DNA of 64,000 nucleotides from Hominimerdicola alba (GCF_900109655.1 NZ_FOAT01000001.1:186001-250000), one strand, 5' to 3'. Positions 43,075 to 51,586 are shown, counted from the first letter of the stretch. Notes: a model not told the origin generated them from the sequence alone. Made by a program: numbers and translations.

Positions 43075-43899
43075 TTACATGAACTGGTGGTACAGCATCT
43101 GTGGAGTATAGACCTTTAGTTTACCCTTGGTATCGTAGTAAACAGTCAGTACAACGGGCTGTTCATCGCCGCTGTCGTTTTCGTACCAGTAACGGTAGAT
43201 GTAAGCTTCGCCGTCCTTGGTATAGGATACGCTGTAGTAGTCCATATCAAGCTCTTTATCCACAGTAGACTTGTCCGTACCGGGATTGAATTTATCCAAG
43301 TTGATGTTATGCTCTTTCTTAACACCCTTGATATCGCTCTTGATGCTCTTGAAATTGCAGTAGCGGACTTCGGTGATGCGGTTCTCATCATCAGTTTTTA
43401 TAATGACCGCCCACTCGGGATAAGTCACACCGTCGATTCGTACTTCGGTATCGGATTCTGCTACGTAGTTATACTCGATAACTGCTGTAAGACCTTTATA
43501 ACCCGATTCCTGTTTTATCTTGAAATCAAATTTCTTTGAAGCTATCTCAAAATCAGCGCCAATATAATCAGCGGCTTTTTTTGCATATTTCTCACCCTTT
43601 GAGCCCATAGAAGTGACCACAAGAACTATCACGAGAATAATGATTAGAAGTGACAGCACCACTATGGCAATTAGTTTGAGATTGTGGATATCTATCTTCA
43701 ACTTGGGCTTTTTCAGTCCGTTCTTATCCTTAACTTTTTTGCCGGGCTTGAAGAAATTATCTTCATCATCAGGAAGCGGATCGTCCTTTTTCTTGAAAAG
43801 GCGCTCGGCAAGCTGGGTATCTATAAACAATTCGGCGTTACAGTGGGGACAAAGCTTGTCGTGATCCCCCACAATTTCTCCGCATTTAGGACATTTCAC
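43075..43899 (-). CDS. Zinc-ribbon membrane-anchored protein, function unknown
   Basis: About 274 residues. An N-terminal zinc ribbon (VKCPKCGEIVGDHDKLCPHC), a polar linker, one strong membrane helix (about 78-98, LKLIAIVVLSLLIIILVIVL), then an extracytoplasmic domain rich in Tyr and Asp with alternating beta-like segments. The layout matches zinc-ribbon/TM proteins common in Clostridia with unknown sensing or structural roles. The start is probably GTG 43899, eight bp after GAGGAG; a GTG nine bases earlier is less likely. Confidence 0.75.
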   Translation of the reverse strand: MKCPKCGEIVGDHDKLCPHCNAELFIDTQLAERLFKKKDDPLPDDEDNFFKPGKKVKDKNGLKKPKLKIDIHNLKLIAIVVLSLLIIILVIVLVVTSMGSKGEKYAKKAADYIGADFEIASKKFDFKIKQESGYKGLTAVIEYNYVAESDTEVRIDGVTYPEWAVIIKTDDENRITEVRYCNFKSIKSDIKGVKKEHNINLDKFNPGTDKSTVDKELDMDYYSVSYTKDGEAYIYRYWYENDSGDEQPVVLTVYYDTKGKLKVYTPQMLYHQFM

Positions 43900-43947
43900 T
43901 ATTATCACTCCTCGTATTCAGCGGAAACCGCCAATATTGGATATGGT

Positions 43948-44394
43948 TCAGATAGCTCTGAGCAGTTCGGCTTTCAGCAGCTGTTCACTGCTGTCCTGTA
44001 GATAGCATTCGTAATCCTGAAAGGCTATCTCTTCATCTGCGCCGTCAAGCAGATAGAATAGGGTTTTTTCGATTATACCGACCCACAGCAGGAGTTTGTC
44101 CTGATCGTGGTCAGTGAGGTTATTGTTGAGACCGCCCGGTGATACGCACCATGTTCTGGTCAGTCGGATTATGCTTATGATATCATAGACCAGATTCTTG
44201 TCGATGGTCTCAGAAGAAAGATCATGTTTGAGGATACGTATGCTCTCCATGATCTGAATGAAGTTATCCTCATTGAGTTCTCCGCTGGAAGGACGGAGCC
44301 TTCCCACAAAACCGTATTCCCATCTGGGATCGTTTACATTCCTGTTACGGCATGAATGGAAAGATAATACTTCCTGTGCCTCTGTTTTAGTCAT
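43948..44394 (-). CDS. Unrecognised cytoplasmic protein
   Basis: 148 residues starting at ATG 44392-44394 behind GGGGGA. It is mostly helical: NEDNFIQIMESIRILKHDL, LVYDIISIIRLTRTWCVSPG and KLLLWVGIIEKTLFYLLDG. There is no signal peptide or membrane helix. The Trp-Cys and Arg-rich central helix is distinctive, but I cannot name a family. It lies 49 bp upstream of the zinc-ribbon gene and probably shares its transcript. Confidence 0.7.
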   Translation of the reverse strand: MTKTEAQEVLSFHSCRNRNVNDPRWEYGFVGRLRPSSGELNEDNFIQIMESIRILKHDLSSETIDKNLVYDIISIIRLTRTWCVSPGGLNNNLTDHDQDKLLLWVGIIEKTLFYLLDGADEEIAFQDYECYLQDSSEQLLKAELLRAI

Positions 44395-44537
44395 ATTCTT
44401 TTCCCCCAAGAAGCGAGCGTCATATGCCCGCATTGTGATAAAATTATAATATCGCATTTATTATATCACACTAATCGAAAAAAAGCAATTGCAAGCCTGC
44501 ACAAACAAATCACGCTAATTATGGGGTTTTCGCAACA

Positions 44538-44568
44538 AAAAGACCGTCGGGACGAACCGACGGTCAAA
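44538..44568 (-). terminator. Terminator of the DHH phosphoesterase gene
   Basis: GACCGTCGG / CCGACGGTC with a 6-base loop, minus-strand T-run. Confidence 0.92.
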
Positions 44569-44594
44569 TATTTACCTATTATAAGATAATATTA

Positions 44595-45527
44595 TCACAC
44601 AGGGATCTTACCGTTTAATTTATCTATAATGATAGGAAGTTCGGAATCAACTACTTCATTGCTGAGCTGGCAGGTACCCGCATTTGCATGACCGCCGCCG
44701 CCATAGGACAGGCAAAGAGAGCCGATATCGAAAGGCGAACTTCTGTTGATGATGGATTTACCGATCATAACAGCAGTGTTCTGCTTTTTGAAGCCCCATG
44801 CCACATGAACGGAAAGCTCCACCTCGGGCCACATTGCATATACCATGAAACGGTTGCCCGCATAGATGGTCTCTTCCTTTCTGAGGTCGATGACTGCCAC
44901 CTTATCATGTATCTCGGTGATACGTTTCAGCTGTTCCTTGAACATTTCCTGCTGTTCAAAGTAAAGATCCACACGTTCCTTAACATCGGGAAGCTTGAGT
45001 ACGTCCTCGATGGAATGATCGACACAGAAATCTATCAGCTTCATCATCAGGTCATAGTTGGAGATGCGGAAGTTATGGAATCTGCCAAGACCTGTACGGG
45101 CATCCATAAGGAAGTTCATAAGTACCCAGCCTGTGGGGTTGAGTATCTCTTCCTCGGTGAAATCGGCGCTGTCGCCCTTATCTACGGCTTCCATTATTTC
45201 CTCGGAAACATCGTGGAAGACCAGTTCGCCGCCATAGTAGTCATAAACAACTCTTGCCGCGGATTTAGCGTTGCCGTCGATGATATATTTGCCGAGATAA
45301 TCTTCTATCTTGTTTCTTATGAGCTCACTTTCATGGTGATCGAAAGCCAGACCTACACGCTTATCAAAGGGCAGATTGGTGGTGATATCATTTTCGGAAA
45401 GCTCTATCTTGCCGTCCTGAACATCTTTGGGGTGAACGAATTTGATCTCATCAATGATCTCAATTTCCTTGAGCAGCATAGCGCAAACCAAGCCGTCAAA
45501 GTCACTTCTTGTAACAAGTCTTCTCAT
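44595..45527 (-). CDS. DHH-family phosphoesterase
   Basis: A 310-residue protein with the DHH phosphoesterase fold. It has TRSDFDGLVCAMLL (first metal Asp), GLAFDHHESE (DHH), an Asp in DKGDSADF, and a DHHA1-like C-terminal domain with CLSYGGGGHANAGTCQLS. Relatives include nano-RNases, pyrophosphatases and c-di-AMP phosphodiesterases; the substrate is not readable here. The start is ATG 45525-45527 behind GGAGG, not the in-frame ATG four codons earlier. It has its own consensus promoter. Confidence 0.88.
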   Translation of the reverse strand: MRRLVTRSDFDGLVCAMLLKEIEIIDEIKFVHPKDVQDGKIELSENDITTNLPFDKRVGLAFDHHESELIRNKIEDYLGKYIIDGNAKSAARVVYDYYGGELVFHDVSEEIMEAVDKGDSADFTEEEILNPTGWVLMNFLMDARTGLGRFHNFRISNYDLMMKLIDFCVDHSIEDVLKLPDVKERVDLYFEQQEMFKEQLKRITEIHDKVAVIDLRKEETIYAGNRFMVYAMWPEVELSVHVAWGFKKQNTAVMIGKSIINRSSPFDIGSLCLSYGGGGHANAGTCQLSNEVVDSELPIIIDKLNGKIPV

Positions 45528-45602
45528 GTTTGCCTCCATATTATTAATGATTTATTCATGTGAGATTAATACTCACAAGCCACGTTCAAATTTACTATAT
45601 AA

Positions 45603-45631
45603 ATTATAGCAAATTAATTCGTTAATGTCAA
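45603..45631 (-). promoter_or_regulatory. Promoter of the DHH gene
   Basis: Minus-strand TTGACA (45626-45631), 17-bp spacer, TATAAT (45603-45608). Confidence 0.85.
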
Positions 45632-45713
45632 TAGATATTTATATATATTAAACCATTTTTTTACGAGTTTTGTAGATTTTTGTAAAAATCCACAAAAATA
45701 GGAATAAAAAATT

Positions 45714-45747
45714 TAAAGGCAGCAGAAGTTCATTCTGCCGCCTTATC
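45714..45747 (-). terminator. Terminator of the metA-yoaK operon
   Basis: AAGGCGGCAGAA / TTCTGCTGCCTT; the stem begins inside the last codons of the YoaK-family gene and ends in TTTAAATTTTTTA. Confidence 0.8.
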
Positions 45748-46410
45748 ATCGGGGGTCTTATAAGTTCTCAGTACAAGAAGTGCGCCTGCCTGTCCTGCAA
45801 GGCAGAAAAGCACAGCTTTAATTCCTATCAGTCCCGTGAGGACAGCGCCAATTACTGCTCCTGCTATAAATATCAGTATGATACCGTAATATTGCAAAGC
45901 TTTCTGCCTTTGGGTGATATCCTTTGTTTTCAGGTAAGCGAATAGGCTCTCGCTGCCGCTGCGGAGATTGCCTGTACACATTGTAGTTGCGTAGGCATTG
46001 CCGTTAAGACGCCGAAAACCTTCCACCTGCATGGCACAGGTCAATGAAACAAGTACGTTGGCGATATTGTTATGGCACTCCGGGATAAAAGCTACCACAA
46101 CTACTATCAGCATCTCAAGGGCGAGAGTAAGCTGGTGCCAATGTACTTTCGGGTCGTCGTTGAATCTGGATTTTACAAGTTCCACCAGAAGCACGCCAGC
46201 CACGAATGAAAGTATGGGTATAAAGTAGTGAACGGCTTCGGCAAATTCTCCGCCTTTTAGTTTTAGTCCCATCAGGACGATATTGCCTGTCTGGGCATTG
46301 GCGAACACTCCTCCGCGGCTGATATAGGTATAGGTATCCAGATATCCGCCCACAAGGGTCAGCAGTGCGCCGACCTTGAAATTTTCCGCAATATGTCTCG
46401 TCTTGCTCAT
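45730..46410 (-). CDS. YoaK-family (DUF1275) membrane protein
   Basis: 226 residues with about six membrane helices. Family marks are LTLVGGYLDTYTYISRGGVFANAQTGNI near the N-terminus (here split: GGYLDTYTYISRG and FANAQTGNIVLMG) and MQVEGFRRLNGNAYATTMCTGNLR in the middle (VEGFRRLNG, TTMCTGN). It is probably a transporter-like protein of unknown substrate. Its start overlaps the metA stop by four bases, so it is the last gene of that operon. Confidence 0.9.
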   Translation of the reverse strand: MSKTRHIAENFKVGALLTLVGGYLDTYTYISRGGVFANAQTGNIVLMGLKLKGGEFAEAVHYFIPILSFVAGVLLVELVKSRFNDDPKVHWHQLTLALEMLIVVVVAFIPECHNNIANVLVSLTCAMQVEGFRRLNGNAYATTMCTGNLRSGSESLFAYLKTKDITQRQKALQYYGIILIFIAGAVIGAVLTGLIGIKAVLFCLAGQAGALLVLRTYKTPDDKAAE

Positions 46411-47357
46411 CGCTTGTATTTTCTGCCCTCAACGGGAACGGGAGTAAGGTCTTCCAGTGCGTAGGGGGTCTTCTGGTATACACAGTAGTTCAGCCAGTTG
46501 GAATAGAGCAGGTTCGCGGAACAGCTCCAGTTGAATATGGGCTGCTGGTCGGGGTCATTTCCCGGGAAATAGTTGTAAGGCACCTGAATATCCAGACCTT
46601 TGCGCACATCGCGGAAGTACTCCTTGGCGAGAGTTTCACGGTCATACTCCCAGTGACCAAGCTGGAAGAAAAGTCTTTCGCTGGTATCGCAGATAAGCTG
46701 GAGACCTGCCTCGTAGGATTCTGCAAGGACTGTCAGCTCGGGGACTTTGATAACGTCCTCGTGTCTGACCTCGGTATGTCTGGAATGGGGACAGTGGAAA
46801 ACATCGCCGAAGCCTTTGAGTATCATACATTCGGGATGCTCGATGTGATGTTTGAAGTTGCCGAACATCTTACCATCAAGGGGATACTTCGGTACACCGT
46901 AGTGATAGTACAGCGCCGCCTGTGCGCCCCAGCAGATATGGATAGTGGAGTAAACATTGGTCTTCGACCATTCAAGCACCTGACAGAACTCATCCCAGTA
47001 ATCCACCTGTTCGTAATCCAGCTGTTCGATGGGTGCGCCTGTTATGATAAGTCCGTCATAGCGGTTATCTTTCACCTCGCTAAAAGGCTTATAGAAAGCC
47101 AGCATATGCTCCTGAGATGTATTTTTGGAAACATGGCTGCTCATCTGGATAAGCTCGATATCCACATGGAGAGGTGTGTTGCTCAGCAGGCGGAGCAGCT
47201 GTGTCTCGGTGGTTATCTTATCGGGCATGAGATTCAGTATAGCTATTTTGAGTGCGCGGATATCCTGATGCATAGCCCTGTCATTGGGTATGACGAATAT
47301 CCTTTCTTTTTCAAGTGCCTTAAAAGCAGGCAGATCGTTAGGTATTTTTATAGGCAT
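46407..47357 (-). CDS. metA: Homoserine O-acetyltransferase, MetA type
   Basis: A 316-residue enzyme activating homoserine for methionine synthesis. The catalytic Cys is in HICWGAQAALYYHYG and the catalytic His in RHTEVR/HWEYDR; FGNFKHH and GNDP are conserved. At the CoA-choosing position the motif reads GAPIEQ, with Glu where the E. coli succinyl-CoA enzyme has Gly (GAPLG), so acetyl-CoA is the probable donor. The start is ATG 47355-47357 behind AGGTGGG, not a longer reading to 47456. It lies 13 bp after a GNAT gene. Confidence 0.93.
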   Translation of the reverse strand: MPIKIPNDLPAFKALEKERIFVIPNDRAMHQDIRALKIAILNLMPDKITTETQLLRLLSNTPLHVDIELIQMSSHVSKNTSQEHMLAFYKPFSEVKDNRYDGLIITGAPIEQLDYEQVDYWDEFCQVLEWSKTNVYSTIHICWGAQAALYYHYGVPKYPLDGKMFGNFKHHIEHPECMILKGFGDVFHCPHSRHTEVRHEDVIKVPELTVLAESYEAGLQLICDTSERLFFQLGHWEYDRETLAKEYFRDVRKGLDIQVPYNYFPGNDPDQQPIFNWSCSANLLYSNWLNYCVYQKTPYALEDLTPVPVEGRKYKR

Positions 47358-47370
47358 TATATTCCCACCT

Positions 47371-47952
47371 TTAAATCCTGATATTTTTAGCGAACCATTC
47401 TTGCTTTGTGATAGTGTAAACCTCGTTGGTGACTTCCCTGCCGCCCTTCTGTTCAAGGACGCATTTAGTTGTTCCGCTGTGATTAAGTCCGCACTTTTGC
47501 ATGACCCTGCCGCTGGCTTTGTTTTCGGTGAAATGTTCGATGGTTATCTTATCAAATCCGATAACAAATACCAGATATGCAAGGACAGCTTCCAGAGCTT
47601 CTGTCATATAGCCCTGATTCCACCATTTTTCGCCGAGGACGTAGCCAATTTTAGCTTCGCGCTTATCTTTATCTACATCGGAAACGCCGATAGAGCCTAT
47701 GGGTTCTTTTATCTCGCTAAGCTCGATGATCCAGTGGAAATAATCAAGCGCCTTAGATTCTTTTACAACGTAATTACAGTACTCGATGCTATCTTCAACG
47801 CTCTTGTGGGTGTTCCATACAAGGTATTTTGTTACGTTATCACTGTTAGCCCAGTTTTTGTATATAAACTGAGCATCTTTTATATTGAAAGGTCTGATCT
47901 TCAGCCTTTTTGTATCAAAGGGCTGTGAGCCGATAAGGTTAAGTCCCTCCAT
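47371..47952 (-). CDS. GNAT acetyltransferase, RimJ/RimL type
   Basis: 193 residues. N-terminal LKIRPFNIKDAQFIYKNWAN is the RimJ/L-like lead-in; IGYVLGEKWWNQGYMTEAL contains the acetyl-CoA-binding loop; ENKASGRVMQKCGL is the C-terminal motif B. The target is unknown; relatives acetylate ribosomal-protein N-termini or small molecules. Between another GNAT gene (10 bp upstream) and metA (13 bp downstream), so it belongs to the same transcript. Confidence 0.88.
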   Translation of the reverse strand: MEGLNLIGSQPFDTKRLKIRPFNIKDAQFIYKNWANSDNVTKYLVWNTHKSVEDSIEYCNYVVKESKALDYFHWIIELSEIKEPIGSIGVSDVDKDKREAKIGYVLGEKWWNQGYMTEALEAVLAYLVFVIGFDKITIEHFTENKASGRVMQKCGLNHSGTTKCVLEQKGGREVTNEVYTITKQEWFAKNIRI

Positions 47953-47962
47953 TTTTCTCCTC

Positions 47963-48427
47963 CTATGCGTAAAAACCGCAGCAGCTTACTTTTATCTTTA
48001 CGTCACGCTGCAGTATCAGATATTTTCCTGTTATGTTTGCTTTCACGATCCTGTCAAAGCCGTGGGACGCATAGAACTTTATAGCTCTTACATCCTCGGT
48101 GCTGACTTTAGTTGTGACAAGATCATATCCCATGAATTTTGCTTTGTCGGCTGTATATTCCAGCATCATGCCGTCGATGCCGCTGTCTGCATTATCGCTC
48201 ACAAGCAGTGCCGAGAGATAGAGTTTTCTCAGGGCGACTGTGAGTGTTTCGTCGTTCATCTCAAACATCATCGCAGATGCGGCGGTATATTTTTCGCCGT
48301 CATTAAGAGCGAAGACTACGCCTTTATGTTCCCTGACGATATCTTCAAGCTGTTTTGCATCGGGAATATCGGCAGAGAGTTTTTCCATTGTTTCTGCGGA
48401 CATCTGTTCAAACTTAAGCTTTATCAT
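47963..48427 (-). CDS. GNAT-like acetyltransferase
   Basis: 154 residues. A GNAT-like core is visible at LRKLYLSALLVSDNADSGIDG (split here: LRKLYLSALLVS), MMLEYTADKAKFMGYD and the motif-B-like IKFYASHGFDRI. The usual R/Q-x-x-G-x-G/A loop is weak (NADSGIDGMM), so the acetyl-CoA site is atypical. It may be a divergent GNAT with a different binding mode. Followed 10 bp later by a second GNAT gene. Confidence 0.68.
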   Translation of the reverse strand: MIKLKFEQMSAETMEKLSADIPDAKQLEDIVREHKGVVFALNDGEKYTAASAMMFEMNDETLTVALRKLYLSALLVSDNADSGIDGMMLEYTADKAKFMGYDLVTTKVSTEDVRAIKFYASHGFDRIVKANITGKYLILQRDVKIKVSCCGFYA

Positions 48428-48447
48428 GGTATCACCCCATTATATTA

Positions 48448-49203
48448 TTACAATCTGATTATAGTTTCAAGTGCGATATCCACCATCATATCGCAGAGGT
48501 CTTTTTCTCCGTTGCCGAGTATGCGTTTATCCCACTCGTCGCCGTCAAGGCAGTCTGCGGCATACACGAACTCATAGACATCATAGCCCCTGAACTGGGC
48601 GCAAGCCATCAAAGCGGAACATTCCATATCAACAGCGGAACAGCCCTCAGCTTTGCGAGCCAGCATATTTCTTTTGGTTTCGCGGTAGAAAGCGTCTGTC
48701 GTCCATATCTTTGTTTTACGATATGGAACGTTTATCTCGTCGAAGACTTCTGCAAGTCTGTCGGCTGATTCAACGGTTATATAATCCGAGGGCGGTGCAT
48801 AGTGGTAGCTTGTGCCCTCATCGCGGTAGGCTTCGGCGGGAATAAGAAGTTTTCCCGAAGAAATTTCCTTATCGAGAGAACCGCAGGAACCGAAGAACAG
48901 CAGTTTCTTATCCTTACGGAAAGCTATTTCCTCCATGATACCTACGGAAGCGGCACTGCCGATGGGCGAAAGATAGAAGCCTATCTTTTCGCCTTTATAT
49001 TCGAGGCTGTATATGGGGATATTCTGTCCTGCTGACATTCGCGCCGAGCACTTTGCACAGCGGTAGCGGTCAAGAAGAGAATTCACGGAATTGATGTTAA
49101 AGACCGCTATCAACTTTTTGGGTATATCGTCTGTATGCTCAAATATCATATCGGGGCGGAGTATCTCCTCACCCTCGCCGTCAAAAGTGTCAAGTATGCT
49201 CAT
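48448..49203 (-). CDS. Nucleoside phosphorylase
   Basis: A 251-residue protein of the PNP/UDP phosphorylase superfamily. Phosphate-binding and base-binding marks are SPIGSAASVGIMEE, FFGSCGSLD, RDEGTSYHYAPPSDY, TTDAFYRET and the ribose-binding AVDMECSALMACA. It resembles uridine phosphorylase more than purine nucleoside phosphorylase, but the base specificity is uncertain. First gene of a five-gene run ending at the YoaK-family gene, with 20 bp to the next. Confidence 0.88.
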   Translation of the reverse strand: MSILDTFDGEGEEILRPDMIFEHTDDIPKKLIAVFNINSVNSLLDRYRCAKCSARMSAGQNIPIYSLEYKGEKIGFYLSPIGSAASVGIMEEIAFRKDKKLLFFGSCGSLDKEISSGKLLIPAEAYRDEGTSYHYAPPSDYITVESADRLAEVFDEINVPYRKTKIWTTDAFYRETKRNMLARKAEGCSAVDMECSALMACAQFRGYDVYEFVYAADCLDGDEWDKRILGNGEKDLCDMMVDIALETIIRL

Positions 49204-49342
49204 GTCATTTTCTCCTTATGTTGTATAGTTCATTACCCGCATGATAAACCATTTTTCGGATATGATGATTCATCGACAGGCGATAGGATTTTTTATTTGT
49301 GTATTTAATCTATCTTTATATAGTTATTTTTGGAATAGCGTA

Positions 49343-49732
49343 TTATGTAAGATCATTCTCAATTATTCTGCTTTTATCAACTGCTTCTTCTAATCCGAGA
49401 TCAAGACCGTCGCAGTCTATAATAACATCTGTCGGGAATCCCTTTTCGCTTAATATTTTTTTCAGTATCTTGGCATTATTAAATTTCAGCATTATCCATC
49501 TCGGGTCATCAAAAGGCAGTTTTTGCAGATATTTCTCAAACTCGGAGGGTTCAAAACTGCTTACCATATCATCTGAATTTTCTTCTTTATAGAAAACAAC
49601 ATAGTCGTTATCATTGTATATGACTTCAACTTGATCGTCATTCGATATTATTTTTTGGCTGTCTTTAAAATCCATTTCGGAGAAACAATTCAAAGTGAAT
49701 GAATCATCGCCGATCAAGAATATCCACTGCAT
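49343..49732 (-). CDS. Unrecognised small acidic protein
   Basis: 129 residues, strongly acidic, with a beta-rich start (MQWIFLIGDDSFTLNCFSE), a charged middle (FEPSEFEKYLQKLPFDDPRW) and a helical end. A clear GAGAGG ribosome site precedes ATG 49732. Size and composition resemble small immunity-type proteins, but I see no firm family match. Monocistronic or the last gene after the 49786 GNAT gene. Confidence 0.6.
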   Translation of the reverse strand: MQWIFLIGDDSFTLNCFSEMDFKDSQKIISNDDQVEVIYNDNDYVVFYKEENSDDMVSSFEPSEFEKYLQKLPFDDPRWIMLKFNNAKILKKILSEKGFPTDVIIDCDGLDLGLEEAVDKSRIIENDLT

Positions 49733-49785
49733 AAATTACCTCTCTAAATTCAACTCCGTAAGACATCAGAATGACAGAACGGAAT

Positions 49786-50304
49786 CTATTTCATAAACTC
49801 CTTTTTGAGGATAGCGTATATCAGAAAATCGTTATAGACATCTATTTCGCCTTTGCGTGGAAACAGCTCTTTATGTTCTGCCTCTTTGCGCATTCCTGCC
49901 CTTTCGACCAGTCTTATTGACTTTTGATTTCTTGTATCTATTTCGGCAAAAATGCGGCGAACGCCCAGAGTTGTGAAAGCATATTTCATCATTCCGATGA
50001 TACTTTCGCAGGCATATCCTTTGCCCTGATAATTTCGGTTAAAGGTATATCCTATCTCATAACTGCCATAATTTTTATCTGAAAAATATATCTTGCCGAT
50101 GACCTTATTATCTAATACCACTGCATAAAATTCATCGCTGTTTGAAAAGTTTATCGCTTCCTGAACGCAGGCTTCCCTTGTGAAAGTTTCGTATGGTTCA
50201 AAATAAGTGACTTCAGCATCTGTAAGTATATCTGCAAGATCATTATGATCTTCGGGAGTAAATTTTCTCACTGTCAGTCTTTCAGTTGAAAACAGTTCGT
50301 TCAT
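49786..50304 (-). CDS. GNAT acetyltransferase, RimJ/RimL type
   Basis: 172 residues: LTVRKFTPEDHNDLADIL, YEIGYTFNRNYQGKGYACES (acetyl-CoA loop with Q-x-x-G-x-G/A) and NQKSIRLVERAGMRKEAEHKE. Full family length, ribosome site GGAGG. The target is unknown. Second of a run of acetyltransferase genes in this region. Confidence 0.92.
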   Translation of the reverse strand: MNELFSTERLTVRKFTPEDHNDLADILTDAEVTYFEPYETFTREACVQEAINFSNSDEFYAVVLDNKVIGKIYFSDKNYGSYEIGYTFNRNYQGKGYACESIIGMMKYAFTTLGVRRIFAEIDTRNQKSIRLVERAGMRKEAEHKELFPRKGEIDVYNDFLIYAILKKEFMK

Positions 50305-50339
50305 TCTGATACCTCCACAAATCTGCCAAAGTGGTAAAT

Positions 50340-50813
50340 TTACAATATCTTTTCCATGCCGACTTTGTATGGCACCAATCCCAGCTTCTCATAAAACTTC
50401 ATTGCACTGGGATTGCAGTTCCACACATTTAGGGTGACATTATAACATCCACATTCGCGGGCATAAGCCACAATATGCTCATAGATCATTCTGCCAACTT
50501 GCTGACCGCGTGCTGTTTCGTCTACGCAGATATCATCAATATAAAGCGTAACGATATCCGTCAGAAGTCTGGTATTCTGAGGACGCTGAAAAACGCAGAA
50601 TCCGTGTCCGACCACGCGTTCACTGCTGTCTGTGCAGACAAATACAGGCGTGTTTTTGTCTGCGAATATATTGCGAAGCTCATCTTCGGTATATTTTGTT
50701 GCAAGTTTGAAGAGGTCAGGACGACCATCGTGGTGAACACGGTTGACCTGTTTCAGCAATTCTATAACAGCAGGGATATCTTTTTCCTCTGCAAGACGAA
50801 CAGTATTCGGCAT
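50340..50813 (-). CDS. GNAT acetyltransferase
   Basis: 157 residues: LAEEKDIPAVIELLKQVNRVH, a strand region ending LYIDDICVDETARGQQVGRM (acetyl-CoA loop R-G-Q-Q-V-G) and NPSAMKFYEKLGLVPYKVGME (motif B). It starts two bases after the stop of the gene at 50816-51181, so translation of the two is coupled, and both lie behind the leader ORF and terminator at 51209-51354. Confidence 0.9.
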   Translation of the reverse strand: MPNTVRLAEEKDIPAVIELLKQVNRVHHDGRPDLFKLATKYTEDELRNIFADKNTPVFVCTDSSERVVGHGFCVFQRPQNTRLLTDIVTLYIDDICVDETARGQQVGRMIYEHIVAYARECGCYNVTLNVWNCNPSAMKFYEKLGLVPYKVGMEKIL

Positions 50814-50815
50814 TT

Positions 50816-51181
50816 TTACATCTCCTTGATATCAGCATCATCACTTGAAAACTCTGTGATGACTTTTATCGTACCGATAATGTGACGGTTGAAAGTCTCC
50901 AATTCATCGGCGGGTACCCATAATTCCTGATGATAGCTTCTTCCCACGGTCTGAATCTGAAATTTTGAGCAGTAATCATCATCAACATCAAATTCTGTTA
51001 CGTAGCCTTTATGGTCTGACGTATCTTTGACGTTCCATCTTTCTGCTATTTCACGAGCGTACTTTTCGTTAAGCACAGGATAGAAGATGGGCTGTTCGGG
51101 TAGTCTGGGCGGAAAGGCTTTGTATCCTGTTTGTTCTATCAGTTTTAGTTCTGCCGTACCGACAGGTCTGTACAGTTTCAT
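50816..51181 (-). CDS. Small protein of the group annotated 'ADP-ribosylation/crystallin J1'
   Basis: 121 residues. I recognise the opening LYRPVGTAELKLIEQTGYKAF and PPRLPEQPIFYPVLNEKYA (split here), the GYVTEFDVDDDYCSKFQIQ core and the end HQELWVPADELETFNRHI. Public annotation of this group as ADP-ribosylation/crystallin J1 is not supported by any motif I can see, and its function is unknown. Ribosome site GGGGGAGG. Confidence 0.75.
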   Translation of the reverse strand: MKLYRPVGTAELKLIEQTGYKAFPPRLPEQPIFYPVLNEKYAREIAERWNVKDTSDHKGYVTEFDVDDDYCSKFQIQTVGRSYHQELWVPADELETFNRHIIGTIKVITEFSSDDADIKEM

Positions 51182-51208
51182 GGTTCAGCCTCCCCCGGAT
51201 CAAAATCA

Positions 51209-51243
51209 AAAAATAAAAGGCGCGCCCGTTCAACAGACGCACC
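51209..51243 (-). terminator. Leader terminator (attenuator) ahead of the 50816-51181 gene
   Basis: Minus-strand GGTGCGTCTGT / ACGGGCGCGCC with a 3-base loop, then TTTTATTTTTT. Three G-T pairs favour the minus-strand RNA. It ends 28 bp before the gene start, so it must be passed for expression. Confidence 0.8.
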
Positions 51244-51282
51244 GAAGTTTCAAACTCAGCCACGGCAAAAAAGCCATAGCAG

Positions 51283-51354
51283 TTATCCGAAAACGGCTCG
51301 TCCCGCACAGCCTGACATGACTATATTATTGTACATGACTTCAAATGCGATCAT
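51283..51354 (-). CDS. 23-codon leader ORF upstream of an attenuator
   Basis: ATG 51352-51354 with a strong GGGAGGGCGG ribosome site opens MIAFEVMYNNIVMSGCAGRA, then three more residues and TAA. It ends 40 bp before the terminator hairpin at 51209-51243 and begins about 25 bp after the promoter. A short translated ORF ahead of a terminator suggests translation-coupled attenuation. There is no run of one codon. A secreted or membrane peptide is not indicated. Confidence 0.6.
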   Translation of the reverse strand: MIAFEVMYNNIVMSGCAGRAVFG

Positions 51355-51379
51355 AGTGCCGCCCTCCCTTATGGCATTT

Positions 51380-51408
51380 ATTATACCATATAAGCAGGAT
51401 ATTGTCAA
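51380..51408 (-). promoter_or_regulatory. Promoter of the leader ORF transcript
   Basis: Minus-strand TTGACA (51403-51408), 17-bp spacer, TATAAT (51380-51385), both exact. Confidence 0.85.
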
Positions 51409-51508
51409 GTTTTCAAAACAAAATTGACACTTCGGGGCACAGCGGACATGAAATATTGCTTATAGATAAGGATAGTTAAGAAATATAGAAAAAATTTGAA
51501 AAAACCTC

Positions 51509-51537
51509 TTGCTATTTTCTGAAAAATATTGTATAAT
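51509..51537 (+). promoter_or_regulatory. Promoter of glyA
   Basis: TTGCTA (51509-51514), 17-bp spacer, TATAAT (51532-51537). Confidence 0.75.
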
Positions 51538-51586
51538 AACTCTATGTTGATTTTTATTTAAATTTATTGACAAGGAGAGTTAAACT

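Noticed and set aside
46358-46410. SAM riboswitch for metA
   Set aside because: metA is 13 bp after a GNAT gene within an operon; there is no leader long enough and no S-box sequence.
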